DNA of 64,000 bases. It comes from Bin5 sp034428435. Lineage in GTDB: Bacteria; Chloroflexota; Anaerolineae; Caldilineales; Caldilineaceae. Under the pieces are notes generated by a model. The model was not told where the DNA came from, made no database searches, and saw nothing but the letters and a program-made list of their open reading frames with translations. The translations under genes and the position numbers were made by a program. Location: the NCBI GenBank assembly GCA_034428435.1, contig DAOUHY010000113.1:1-64000 (forward strand), in the 5' to 3' direction. Shown in pieces: positions 56,137 to 64,000 of this stretch (position 1 is its first letter; every line of letters starts with the position of its first letter).

Positions 56137-56997
56137 ATCTTGCGCCATTTTCGTTACTCCGCGTTTTCGCTATCTTTTTCCTACCTCGCGATGGTTCCCT
56201 TCCCGTTACACTCATCCCTAGTCGAGCGATGCGTGAAGTTCAGCTAGTTGCATTGAGTGCCAGTCTTCCTTTCCCCTATTCACTCCTCTACTCAATCAAT
56301 TGCCCCGGATTCGGGCCACTGGCCGCTGCAGATGCAGGTGGCCGGCCATTTGGACTTCCTCTGGGCCTCCGCAACACGCCTCACGTGCTAGAGAGCCGTC
56401 TTGGAGAGATAGATCGTTTGAAGCCAGCGACCAGTTTCTCACGTCTCATACTGAGCTTGACCCCTATGCCACCCATTCGTCAACCATCCATGAACTCAGG
56501 ATTTCAAGAAAGACTGGAATGGGACTACTCGCATGAAGTGCTTTTCACTGCCCGCAGCAGTGATCAAACTGCGCGCACACCGGTAGCTGCTCAATTGCTT
56601 CCCGAATTGCATTTCACCTCTCAGAAAGCACGTCGGCCTGGCTACAGCCAACCCTGAAATCTCACCCACCCGATTCTGAGCGATGTGAATGAAACAGGGG
56701 GGAGTGAGCAGGCGTAGCCCAAGTAACGTTATGCCAGGCCGGAAAGATCAGTTCTTCGGAAAGTGTCCCAAAACACTATCTCACCAGATCTCAGAATGCA
56801 GAGCGCTCACCCGACGCCGCCTTCTTCAATTGAACGGTTCGCGAGCCCTCATTGGAATTCAAAGGCAGCCTTTTTCGCTGAATTATACCGTATGATATAG
56901 TACTAGACAGTCGTCTGATCACTGTTGGGCGGTGAGGATTCCGTCAAACCGGTGCGGCCTCCGGGCATTTGGCGTTGCAAATGAATTGTAGCTTATT
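56137..56997. other. Long gap upstream of rpmH
   Basis: About 860 bases with no gene I can support. In many bacteria this position holds oriC and dnaA. I found only one weak DnaA-box-like 9-mer (TGTGAATGA, 56684-56692) and no cluster or long AT-rich tract, so an origin is not supported here. An AT-rich promoter-like segment lies near 56881-56900. Confidence 0.5.
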
Positions 56998-58413
56998 TTG
57001 AATTCCGAATCTGAAAACGCTTCTGCATCTTCGGACGGCAGCCCAAATCCGACCGAAGAAAGTAGGGCGGGTCCAGGTCCGATCGACTTGGCGCGGGAAG
57101 AGTTGTCTTCCCTGCAAATGCTCGAAGAATCGGCGGCACAGTTGGCCGCGCTGCGTCAACGCGCCGAGTTTCTCCTTGAGCAGATGGCCGCCAGCACGGA
57201 CACTGCCGCAACCCGCGACTCTCAAGAAGGCACCGCGTCGGCGCCATCAGAAGAAGCCGAGGACCAGCAAGAACCGGTTTTGCATTCCGACCAGACAGTG
57301 CACCCAGGACCGGAAAGCGCCCCGACGCCTGACCAGATTCGAAACGACGAGGCGGTGCCGGATGCATCCGTCCCAGGTTCGGGCACGTCCGGCTCCCCTG
57401 GTCCCGCCGCGGAATCGCGCCAGTGGTCCCAACCCTCTGTCCAGCAAAATACAGAACCCACCTCTGAAACATTGTCCAGTCAAGGTATCCTTGACCAGTC
57501 TCTCCGCAAAGTCAATCAGTCCGGCGGGGAAGACCTGCCCCATACACAGTCGGGCGAGGGTCCAGCGGGCCAGACACAGCCTCAAGGGCCCCAGTTTCCA
57601 ATTCAAAGTATTGGGCCGCAACCCGAATCGCTTCTGGACAATCCCGTAACGGTAGCGCCTCCGCCCGAATGGCTACAATTCCATGTGGCGCCCGAATCTC
57701 TCTCTTCCGACGCGCAACTGATTGAAGAAGAAATCACCGGCCTCTACGAAGCAATCGAACGGTTTCGGGAAACGCGGCGCGAAAACACAGGCCATGCCCT
57801 GTCCCTTTTACGTGAGGCCAGGGAGATCATAGCCGGCCAGCCCCACCGTATCGAGCGAGCCCAGTATAATATTCAACAGGCCAGACAGATTATCGAACGC
57901 GCCAGGTCCAGTCGCAGTCGCTCACGAGGCATCGCGCTGCGCACATTCGGGCTCCTCATTCTCTGGTTGGCCGCCTTGGGCGGACTTGGCGCCGCCCTCT
58001 ATCTCTATCCGCTCGATGTCAATGAAATAATCCTAGTGATCTCATCCAGCACAGGGTGGAATACATCACACTACTATTCACTGCTGTGGACGGTGGCAAG
58101 CGGCGGAATTGGCGGCTGGCTGGGCACCATTTCATTCCTCTTTGAGCGAATGCGAGTGCATGAGGAGTTCGACCGCCAATACATTTTGCGCTCAATGATT
58201 CAACCGCTGATGGGCGTTGTTCTCGGGCTGATCTGCTACGGCTTGCTGGCCGTCCTCTTCACCTCCCTTAATGCCACCATAATCGGACACCCCGTCACCG
58301 CTTACCTGCCTGCTGCCGTGGCCCTTCCTGTCGGGCTCTGGCAAGTGTACGTCTACGCCGCAATCTTTCGCATCACACTACTTCTCACCTTTCAGCGCCG
58401 TCGCCGTTGGTGA
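56998..58413 (+). CDS. Membrane protein with long disordered N-terminus
   Basis: The 471-aa protein starts with about 230 residues of low-complexity sequence rich in Ser, Pro, Glu and Gln, interrupted by a helix at about 30-60. A coiled-coil-like helical region follows (about 245-300, EEEITGLYEAIERFRETRR), then four membrane segments (about 318-340, 363-383, 405-427 and 433-455). I do not recognise a family. The TTG start has no clear ribosome site; ATG 57118 is an alternative. It may anchor a cytosolic scaffold to the membrane. Confidence 0.6.
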   Translation: MNSESENASASSDGSPNPTEESRAGPGPIDLAREELSSLQMLEESAAQLAALRQRAEFLLEQMAASTDTAATRDSQEGTASAPSEEAEDQQEPVLHSDQTVHPGPESAPTPDQIRNDEAVPDASVPGSGTSGSPGPAAESRQWSQPSVQQNTEPTSETLSSQGILDQSLRKVNQSGGEDLPHTQSGEGPAGQTQPQGPQFPIQSIGPQPESLLDNPVTVAPPPEWLQFHVAPESLSSDAQLIEEEITGLYEAIERFRETRRENTGHALSLLREAREIIAGQPHRIERAQYNIQQARQIIERARSSRSRSRGIALRTFGLLILWLAALGGLGAALYLYPLDVNEIILVISSSTGWNTSHYYSLLWTVASGGIGGWLGTISFLFERMRVHEEFDRQYILRSMIQPLMGVVLGLICYGLLAVLFTSLNATIIGHPVTAYLPAAVALPVGLWQVYVYAAIFRITLLLTFQRRRRW

Positions 58414-58597
58414 TTCCCGAAGGCAGGACGGTCTCCAACCTCGCTCTCCTGTCGCACTTGTTGCGGCGAAGGTAAACCCCATCTTTGAATCGGTTGCCGT
58501 GGGAAGGACCGCGCCCTTGGCGGCCGCGCCGCACCGGGGTTACAATTCCCTTGGTTTAGAAGGAACATATGAGCCACACTGTCCAGAGGGACATCCC

Positions 58598-61303
58598 GTG
58601 TCAGTCGAGAAGAGCCTAGTTGAAGTAATCATATTCATCCCCATCCGCCGTTCATTCAGGCAAAATGACGTCCCGCCGCCAGGCAGTGGCTTGGGTGGCG
58701 TCGATGGAGATGGCGCACTGAATCTCTCCCTCAATCTTCAAGGGCCGGAATCGGTTCACCAGCGTACCGGCGGTGCGGCGCGTTTCCAGACCTTCCACTA
58801 TCACCTGCCTCCCAACCTGATAGGTCAGGTCGAGCCGGGCCACCTGGTATGGGCCCCCTTTGGCCCGCAGGAAGTTCAGGGAATCGTTGTAGGGCCCGCG
58901 ACCTCGTCTCCCGTCGAGACCAAAGCGATCGTTCGACTCGCCCGTCCGCAACCCATCCTGAACCCGGCCCAGCTGACCATGGCATTCTGGATTGCTGACT
59001 ACTACGCGGCGCCAATCTCGGAAGCCGTGAAGCTCTTCCTGACGCCTGGCCTGCTCAGCAGGAGCGGCGCGGCTACCAGAGTCCGTGCCAAACTGGAGGA
59101 ACAGATAGAACTGCTGATCGATCCAAAGTCTGTTCGCAAAAGTCTGTTCAAAATTGGACGGACGAGGAAACAGGATCAGATCCTGGCGGTACTACTGGAT
59201 GCACCGTCGTTCAAATTGACCTTGGATGAACTGAGAGTTGCCTGTGAATTTCCGCCGGAAGACTTTATTCATTTTTTGGAGAAAAAGGGGCTAGTACGCG
59301 TTTCAGACGACTGCGTGACCCTAGCGCATTCGCGTTCGGCCACAGAAGATGCCATCCTGAGGATGCGGGGTACGTCAAGATACGAGCCGGTCTTGAGGTC
59401 CCTTGCTGAGGCCACAACTCCCGTCTGGAAGACCGACCTTTACAAGACGGTAGATACCGATCTTGCAATGTTGCGCAAATTGAGAGACGCCGGACTGATC
59501 CGGCTCGAACAGAAGGTGCGTTACCGGGACCCGCTCGGCGGCCGCATCTATCCCCGGACAGAACCCCCCAAACTGACCGACCAACAGCAGAATGTCTGGG
59601 ATGTGATCAGCAGGACCTGCTTCCCCTCTACGCCAGACGAACCCTTGAATCGGTGCTCGGAGGCGGAAGGGCTTGTGAAGGCATCTCTTCGGAGTGGGAG
59701 CTTCCTTCTCCACGGTGCAACTGGCAGCGGCAAGACCGAAATCTACCTGCGCGCAATCGCCGAAACACTGTCACGCAATCGACAGGCCATCGTCCTCGTA
59801 CCTGAAATTGCACTCACACCACAGACGGTTGCCCGCTTCGCCGGCCGCTTTCCAGATCGGGTCTCGGTTGTTCACTCCGGGTTGAACGCAAGCCAGCGCT
59901 ACGATGTCTGGCGGAGGGCACGGGACGGCCAGATCGATGTCATCATCGGCGCCCGCAGCGCTCTTTTCTCTCCCTTGCCCCGCCTTGGTCTCATCGTGGT
60001 AGACGAAGAACACGAGTCCACTTACAAACAGGACACTGACGAGTGGGGCAGCTTTACCGTCTTCTACGATGTAAGAACAGTTGCAATCCAACTGGCAGAG
60101 GCAACCGGCAGCGCCCTTATCTTCGGAACTGCCACGCCATCTTTGGACTCCTACCATGCAGCGCAACAGGACAGACTGCAGCTGCTTGAAATGCCCGACA
60201 GGGTTGTGGGCCACGGCGAACTGGATAATGCCCGTCCTGAGGAAAAGGCTGGACCACCTGCATACGCCGCATTGCCTCCCGTCGAAATCGTCGACATGCG
60301 CCAGGAGTTGCGCGCCGGCAACCGCAGCATCTTCAGCCGCAGTCTTCAGTCTGAGCTGCACGCAGTTCTCGACGCTGGGGAACAAGCCATCCTCTTCCTG
60401 AACCGCCGCGGCACGCACTCATTTGTAATGTGCCGCGACTGCGGATTTGTCGCCGAATGTACCCGTTGCGAAACGCCCCTAACATTCCACGAACGCGCTG
60501 CACAGCTCATCTGTCACCGCTGCAACCGTCGCGAGCCTATTCCCGAACACTGCCCGGCCTGCCGGAGTCATCGCATTCGCTACTTTGGCACCGGAACCCA
60601 GCGCATCGAAGAGCTGGTCAGTCAAATCGCCCCGCGCGCACGCCTCCTGCGCTGGGACCGCGATACAACCGGTCGCAAGGACAGCCACGAACAGATCCTC
60701 GATCGATTCGCCTCCCACGAGGCCGACGTACTCATCGGCACACAGATGATCGCCAAAGGGCTGGACCTGCCGCTCGTCACTCTGGTCGGCGTCGTCGCCG
60801 CAGACGTAGGCCTCTATCTGCCGGACTTCCGCGGCCCGGAACGTACTTTCCAGCTACTGACTCAAGTGGCAGGCCGCGCCGGCCGCAGCCGCAGAGGTGG
60901 TCGCGTCATTTTCCAGAGCTACACGCCCCAGCATTACGCGCTGCAAGCGGCCGCCGGTCACGATTACCACGCCTTTTACCAGCGGGAAATGGAATTCCGA
61001 CGCGAGCAGCACTACCCACCAGTCAGCAGGCTGGCCCGGTTGATCTTCTGGCACAAGAAACTTGAAACCGTCGAAGGTCAGACTAACCGGATGATGAGGA
61101 ACTTAGAACAACGCGCCGAGGAGTTGGGTATCTGGGGCGAAGGTGTCGACCTGCTGGGCCCTGCCCCCGCACCTTATGCGCGCTACCGTGGCTACTATCG
61201 GTGGCAGATCATTGTTCGGGCGGCCGATCCCTCGGCATTTCTGCAAGGCATCGACATTCCTTTCGGCTGGCGCATCGACATCGATCCGGTTTCGATGATG
61301 TAA
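58598..61303 (+). CDS. priA: Primosomal protein N' (helicase PriA)
   Basis: PriA restarts stalled replication forks. The protein has the 3'-DNA-binding domain (FQTFHYHLPPNLIG to QEVQGIVVG), a helicase core with Walker A GATGSGKTEIYL, DEEH and GTATPSLDS, eight zinc-binding cysteines (CRDCG, CTRCE, CHRC, CPAC) and motif VAGRAGRSRRGG. GTG 58598 with AGAGGG upstream is preferred; an earlier in-frame GTG at 58499 adds unlikely residues. At about 900 aa it is longer than the usual 730-820, with extra sequence before the core. Confidence 0.94.
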   Translation: MSVEKSLVEVIIFIPIRRSFRQNDVPPPGSGLGGVDGDGALNLSLNLQGPESVHQRTGGAARFQTFHYHLPPNLIGQVEPGHLVWAPFGPQEVQGIVVGPATSSPVETKAIVRLARPQPILNPAQLTMAFWIADYYAAPISEAVKLFLTPGLLSRSGAATRVRAKLEEQIELLIDPKSVRKSLFKIGRTRKQDQILAVLLDAPSFKLTLDELRVACEFPPEDFIHFLEKKGLVRVSDDCVTLAHSRSATEDAILRMRGTSRYEPVLRSLAEATTPVWKTDLYKTVDTDLAMLRKLRDAGLIRLEQKVRYRDPLGGRIYPRTEPPKLTDQQQNVWDVISRTCFPSTPDEPLNRCSEAEGLVKASLRSGSFLLHGATGSGKTEIYLRAIAETLSRNRQAIVLVPEIALTPQTVARFAGRFPDRVSVVHSGLNASQRYDVWRRARDGQIDVIIGARSALFSPLPRLGLIVVDEEHESTYKQDTDEWGSFTVFYDVRTVAIQLAEATGSALIFGTATPSLDSYHAAQQDRLQLLEMPDRVVGHGELDNARPEEKAGPPAYAALPPVEIVDMRQELRAGNRSIFSRSLQSELHAVLDAGEQAILFLNRRGTHSFVMCRDCGFVAECTRCETPLTFHERAAQLICHRCNRREPIPEHCPACRSHRIRYFGTGTQRIEELVSQIAPRARLLRWDRDTTGRKDSHEQILDRFASHEADVLIGTQMIAKGLDLPLVTLVGVVAADVGLYLPDFRGPERTFQLLTQVAGRAGRSRRGGRVIFQSYTPQHYALQAAAGHDYHAFYQREMEFRREQHYPPVSRLARLIFWHKKLETVEGQTNRMMRNLEQRAEELGIWGEGVDLLGPAPAPYARYRGYYRWQIIVRAADPSAFLQGIDIPFGWRIDIDPVSMM

Positions 61304-61335
61304 CCAGGACACCGCTGCGAGGAGAACCGGTGCAT

Positions 61336-62562
61336 CTACAGCTTGCTTAACACTCGCCGGAAATTCCGTCCCGGCGCAATCTTGCCCAGTATGCGCTCTC
61401 CGCTGGCGCCCGTACACGCGGGCACATTGCCCGCTTCGCCTTGAATGGCCAGCCACGCCAGCAGGGCAAAGCCCAGAGCCTCCTTCGACTCCTCGTCGCC
61501 CGGGAGCCCAGGCAGTTCGCCATAGCGCACAACTGCAACGTGTCGCCGGCACCTCTGGGCCAATTGCGCCTGCAACCTTTCCAGAAGCACCGGGTTGCGT
61601 GCACCGCCCCCGCAGACAACTACGTCAGCCACCGGCGCGGGGGCAAACCGACGATAGCTCTCGGCAATCGAAGCCGCCGTCAGCTCCGTCACGGTCGCGA
61701 CAAAATCTGCGTTCGAAAGCCCCGCGTCGGCAGCCTCCAGGCGGTACTGTTCGGCCATGGCATGGCTAAATAGCTCCCGACCTGTCGACTTGGGAGGAGG
61801 CTGAAGGAAATAGGGATGAACAAGCCAGCCTTCAACCAAACTATCGTTGCAACTGCCCCTTGCGGCCAACCCGCCTTCCTTATCGAACTGCAGCGCACCG
61901 TCGGTTGCCTGGCCCGCTGCCCAGTCGATCAGCACATTGCCCGGTCCTGTATCGAAGGCCAGGATGCCTCCGGAACGCCCCTCCGGCGGCAGAAAAGTCA
62001 CATTGCCGATGCCGCCAATGTTCTGAACAGCCCGGCACCCCGTCGAACCAGCCATTGGCCGCAGAAAGAACCGGTCGAAGACCGGTATGAGCGGCGCCCC
62101 CTGTCCTCCCGCCGCAATGTCAGCCACGCGAAAATCGGCCACCGTAGTGAGCCCGGTTCTCTCGGCGATCACCGCCGCCTCCCCAATCTGAAGAGTCGAC
62201 TGAACCGTGCCGTCTTCTTCGACCTCGTGCCAGACAGTCTGCCCGTGCGAACCGACCAGATCGATTTCCTCTATGTTTAGTCCACTTCTTTCGACAACGT
62301 GTAGCGCAGCCTCGGCGAACCGCTCTCCAAGCAAGAAACCCGCCCGGCTCACAGTGCGCGCTTCGCCCTGCCCAGCTATCAGAAGCGCAATAGCCTCACG
62401 CTCCTCTTGGCGCCAAGGAACGCTCTCAAATGCAATCTGACGCATCCGGGGACTGTCAGCCGTTCCCGAGATTGCAGCCAGGACCGCGTCGATACCGTCA
62501 GCGGATGTGCCGCTCATGAGTCCAATGACTTTCATCGCAGGCGCAGTAGCGTTCATGCTCAT
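61336..62562 (-). CDS. anmK: Anhydro-N-acetylmuramic acid kinase
   Basis: AnmK opens and phosphorylates 1,6-anhydro-MurNAc, recovering cell-wall fragments. The 408-aa protein has the ATP-site start VIGLMSGTSADGIDAV, the catalytic-base region LVGSHGQTVWHE, FDTGPGNVLIDW and the VVCGGGARNPVLLERL segment. ATG 62562 and ATG 62535 are both possible; neither has a good ribosome site. It implies peptidoglycan recycling in this organism. It converges with priA. Confidence 0.94.
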   Translation of the reverse strand: MSMNATAPAMKVIGLMSGTSADGIDAVLAAISGTADSPRMRQIAFESVPWRQEEREAIALLIAGQGEARTVSRAGFLLGERFAEAALHVVERSGLNIEEIDLVGSHGQTVWHEVEEDGTVQSTLQIGEAAVIAERTGLTTVADFRVADIAAGGQGAPLIPVFDRFFLRPMAGSTGCRAVQNIGGIGNVTFLPPEGRSGGILAFDTGPGNVLIDWAAGQATDGALQFDKEGGLAARGSCNDSLVEGWLVHPYFLQPPPKSTGRELFSHAMAEQYRLEAADAGLSNADFVATVTELTAASIAESYRRFAPAPVADVVVCGGGARNPVLLERLQAQLAQRCRRHVAVVRYGELPGLPGDEESKEALGFALLAWLAIQGEAGNVPACTGASGERILGKIAPGRNFRRVLSKL

Positions 62563-62592
62563 AGGGGAGAACTTCCGGTCCTGAATGTCGGG

Positions 62593-63600
62593 TTACCCAT
62601 TTCTGCCCCTGGTCCGACTGAGCTTAGCCCACTTCCGATAGGGACGGAACCCGCATTTGCCGTAAAAGTCGAGTAACGTAGTCCAGTCGATTACGCACCC
62701 GTTGACTCCGCTGTTGTGCAACCGCCTCAGCCCGGCATCCAGCAGATAGATGCCCAACCCCTGCCCTCGCAGATGCGCGCTTATCCCGATCCAACCAAGC
62801 TGTCCCCACGGGCGCGGCAGCTGGTACGGGAAGTAGCGGTCAATCGGATTGACCGAGTCCTCGAACGTAAGCCGGCAAGATCCCTGCACGCCCTCTTCCG
62901 TCCAGAGAAGCATAAAGTCCGAAATTCGTCCGCCCTCCTCCAGAAACCTCTCCGCCTGCCAGTGCCACCTTTCCGGAAACTCACTGGCCAGAAAGCCCAG
63001 CACATCTCCCTCTTGGCCCGGCTGACCCGGCCGCGCCGCCGCCTGCACGTGGTCGAGTAACGGCGGCGGATTGTAGTCGCTGAGAGATCGCGCCATGTCC
63101 CAGGTGAAAGGCTCATCTTCATAGTCGAAGCCACATTCCAAGAAAAAGGCCTCGGCATCGGACCCGGCTGGCACGCCAGGCACAAGGTGACGCGGACCCC
63201 CGCCCACTTTCACAAGGCCGGAGGCAGAACGATTCTCCTTTGCGTCCAGCCAGTTCTCAGCCCAAACCAGCAGACTCCTGCCGATCCCCTTCCTGTGGTA
63301 GATTGGTGCCACTGCGATCGCCTCTATCCAGCCGGTAACTTCAGTACGCATCGCCGGTGGCGCGCCGGGATGAGCGCTGCACAGCACGAAACCGGCGGGC
63401 CGGCCTTGCACGAACGCGATGCGGCCCGCCCGTTCGACGCCCGCATCCTTTGCGAAACTGTACTTCAGGAATCTCTCAGTGAGGGGAATGCTGCTATTGG
63501 CGGCCTCGTTCCAGACCGCCACCGTCCACCGCAGGTGCTCGGCATTCTGCGCATCGAACGCGATCTGCTTGGGCTCTGCCGCCGCTGACGATTCTGCCAT
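62593..63600 (-). CDS. Tandem GNAT-family N-acetyltransferase
   Basis: The 335-aa protein contains two GNAT domains. The first (about 15-165) has IEAIAVAPIYHRKGIGRSLLVW with the acetyl-CoA loop RKGIGR and the FFLECGFDYE end. The second (about 195-330) has IGISAHLRGQGLGIYLLDAG with loop RGQGLG and FYGKCGFRPY. Both loops look intact, so both may bind acetyl-CoA, as in mycothiol-synthase-like proteins. Substrate unknown. Confidence 0.85.
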   Translation of the reverse strand: MAESSAAAEPKQIAFDAQNAEHLRWTVAVWNEAANSSIPLTERFLKYSFAKDAGVERAGRIAFVQGRPAGFVLCSAHPGAPPAMRTEVTGWIEAIAVAPIYHRKGIGRSLLVWAENWLDAKENRSASGLVKVGGGPRHLVPGVPAGSDAEAFFLECGFDYEDEPFTWDMARSLSDYNPPPLLDHVQAAARPGQPGQEGDVLGFLASEFPERWHWQAERFLEEGGRISDFMLLWTEEGVQGSCRLTFEDSVNPIDRYFPYQLPRPWGQLGWIGISAHLRGQGLGIYLLDAGLRRLHNSGVNGCVIDWTTLLDFYGKCGFRPYRKWAKLSRTRGRNG

Positions 63601-63608
63601 CCGACGCG

Positions 63609-64000
63609 TTACCCGTTCAACTCAGTGCCTGCGCCGTGCGCCAGCGCTTTGGCGTAGACCACGCGGGCAACCGCTACATCCTGCGCTGCCAGGCCAACCG
63701 ACTTGAAAAATGTTATCTCGTCGTTGTTTTCGCGTCCGGGTCTGTCCCCGGCAATTATCGCTCCGATCTCGGCGTGAATCTGGCTGGCATCGTACACACC
63801 GTCCTCGATCGGCCGGATCAGATCGCCAGCCTCGGCCAGACATGCGCTCATCTGATCGACCACAACCTTGGCCCTTTGCACTGCGCTGGCGTCCACTTCA
63901 CTTGCGTAGGGAAGGTGCGAACCAATTCCGGAAATGTGCACACCGGGTCGCAACAGGCTGCCATCGAAGAGTGGTTCGTGCGTGCTTGTTGCCGTGACAA
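63609..64000 (-). CDS. Ornithine cyclodeaminase/mu-crystallin family protein (partial)
   Basis: The gene runs off the window, so only its C-terminal 130 residues are seen. They show the family segments TATSTHEPLFDGSLLRPGVHISGIGSHLPYASEVD and, near the end, TFFKSVGLAAQDVAVARVVY, matching the NAD-binding C-terminal half of ornithine cyclodeaminase, alanine dehydrogenase and ketimine reductase enzymes. Which of these reactions it performs cannot be told from this part. Confidence 0.88.
   Translation of the reverse strand, partial: VTATSTHEPLFDGSLLRPGVHISGIGSHLPYASEVDASAVQRAKVVVDQMSACLAEAGDLIRPIEDGVYDASQIHAEIGAIIAGDRPGRENNDEITFFKSVGLAAQDVAVARVVYAKALAHGAGTELNG

Noticed and set aside
56229..56657. 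142-codon frame upstream of rpmH
   Set aside because: No ribosome site or domain pattern, and composition is not protein-like.
56684..56692. DnaA-box-like TGTGAATGA
   Set aside because: A single mismatched 9-mer with no cluster nearby does not support an origin.

Overview
The window is bacterial, moderately GC-rich and densely coded. The gene families point to a Chloroflexota lineage, most likely an Anaerolineae/Caldilineaceae-type organism. The evidence is several twin-arginine lipoprotein sugar-binding proteins with an SRRSFLQGALA-type start, a lipoprotein-type YidC with Jag, MutS2, a ClpC-type unfoldase, and the absence of outer-membrane genes. This placement is an inference from family resemblance; no rRNA gene is present.

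Region by region. 1-3.8 kb holds an ahcY-metK methyl-cycle operon behind a long leader that can fold, then a TPR membrane protein. 3.8-8 kb holds three tRNAs (Pro, Gly, Met/Ile-CAT), era and mutS2. 8-14 kb is an exopolysaccharide cluster: two Wzz-like chain-length proteins, a BY-kinase-like partner with a broken P-loop, rfbA, an unknown protein, rfbB and a GNAT acetyltransferase. 14-17 kb holds a K+ channel, recO and a membrane protein. 17-19.7 kb is a Fur/PerR-family repressor co-transcribed with a P1B-4 metal-efflux ATPase, with two 7-1-7 operators flanking its promoter. 20-23 kb holds clpC and a RimJ/L-type acetyltransferase. 23-26 kb holds a likely decayed gene, one copy of a 69-bp repeat, a subtilisin-like protease and a stand-alone I9-like propeptide protein. 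26-32.7 kb holds malate synthase, a rifampin-phosphotransferase-like enzyme, an aldo/keto reductase and a small membrane protein. 32.7-34.1 kb is largely non-coding and contains the second copy of the 69-bp repeat, then a promoter and a structured leader.

34.1-44.2 kb is a carbohydrate ABC-transport locus: a type I phosphodiesterase/alkaline-phosphatase-fold protein, two pairs of permeases and three binding proteins in a row, each followed by a strong hairpin, with no ATPase gene. It is followed on the other strand by a DUF1932-type dehydrogenase and a mannonate-dehydratase-like protein, which fits catabolism of a sugar acid. 46.6-50 kb holds a formyltransferase, a YggX-like protein, an ATP-grasp ligase and a degenerate polyprenyl-synthetase-fold protein. 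50-56 kb is a classic origin-proximal block on the minus strand (parB, parA, a pfkB kinase, jag, yidC, yidD, rnpA, rpmH), with no dnaA beside it. 57-64 kb holds a membrane protein with a long disordered N-terminus, priA, anmK, a tandem GNAT protein and the end of an ornithine-cyclodeaminase-family gene cut by the window edge.
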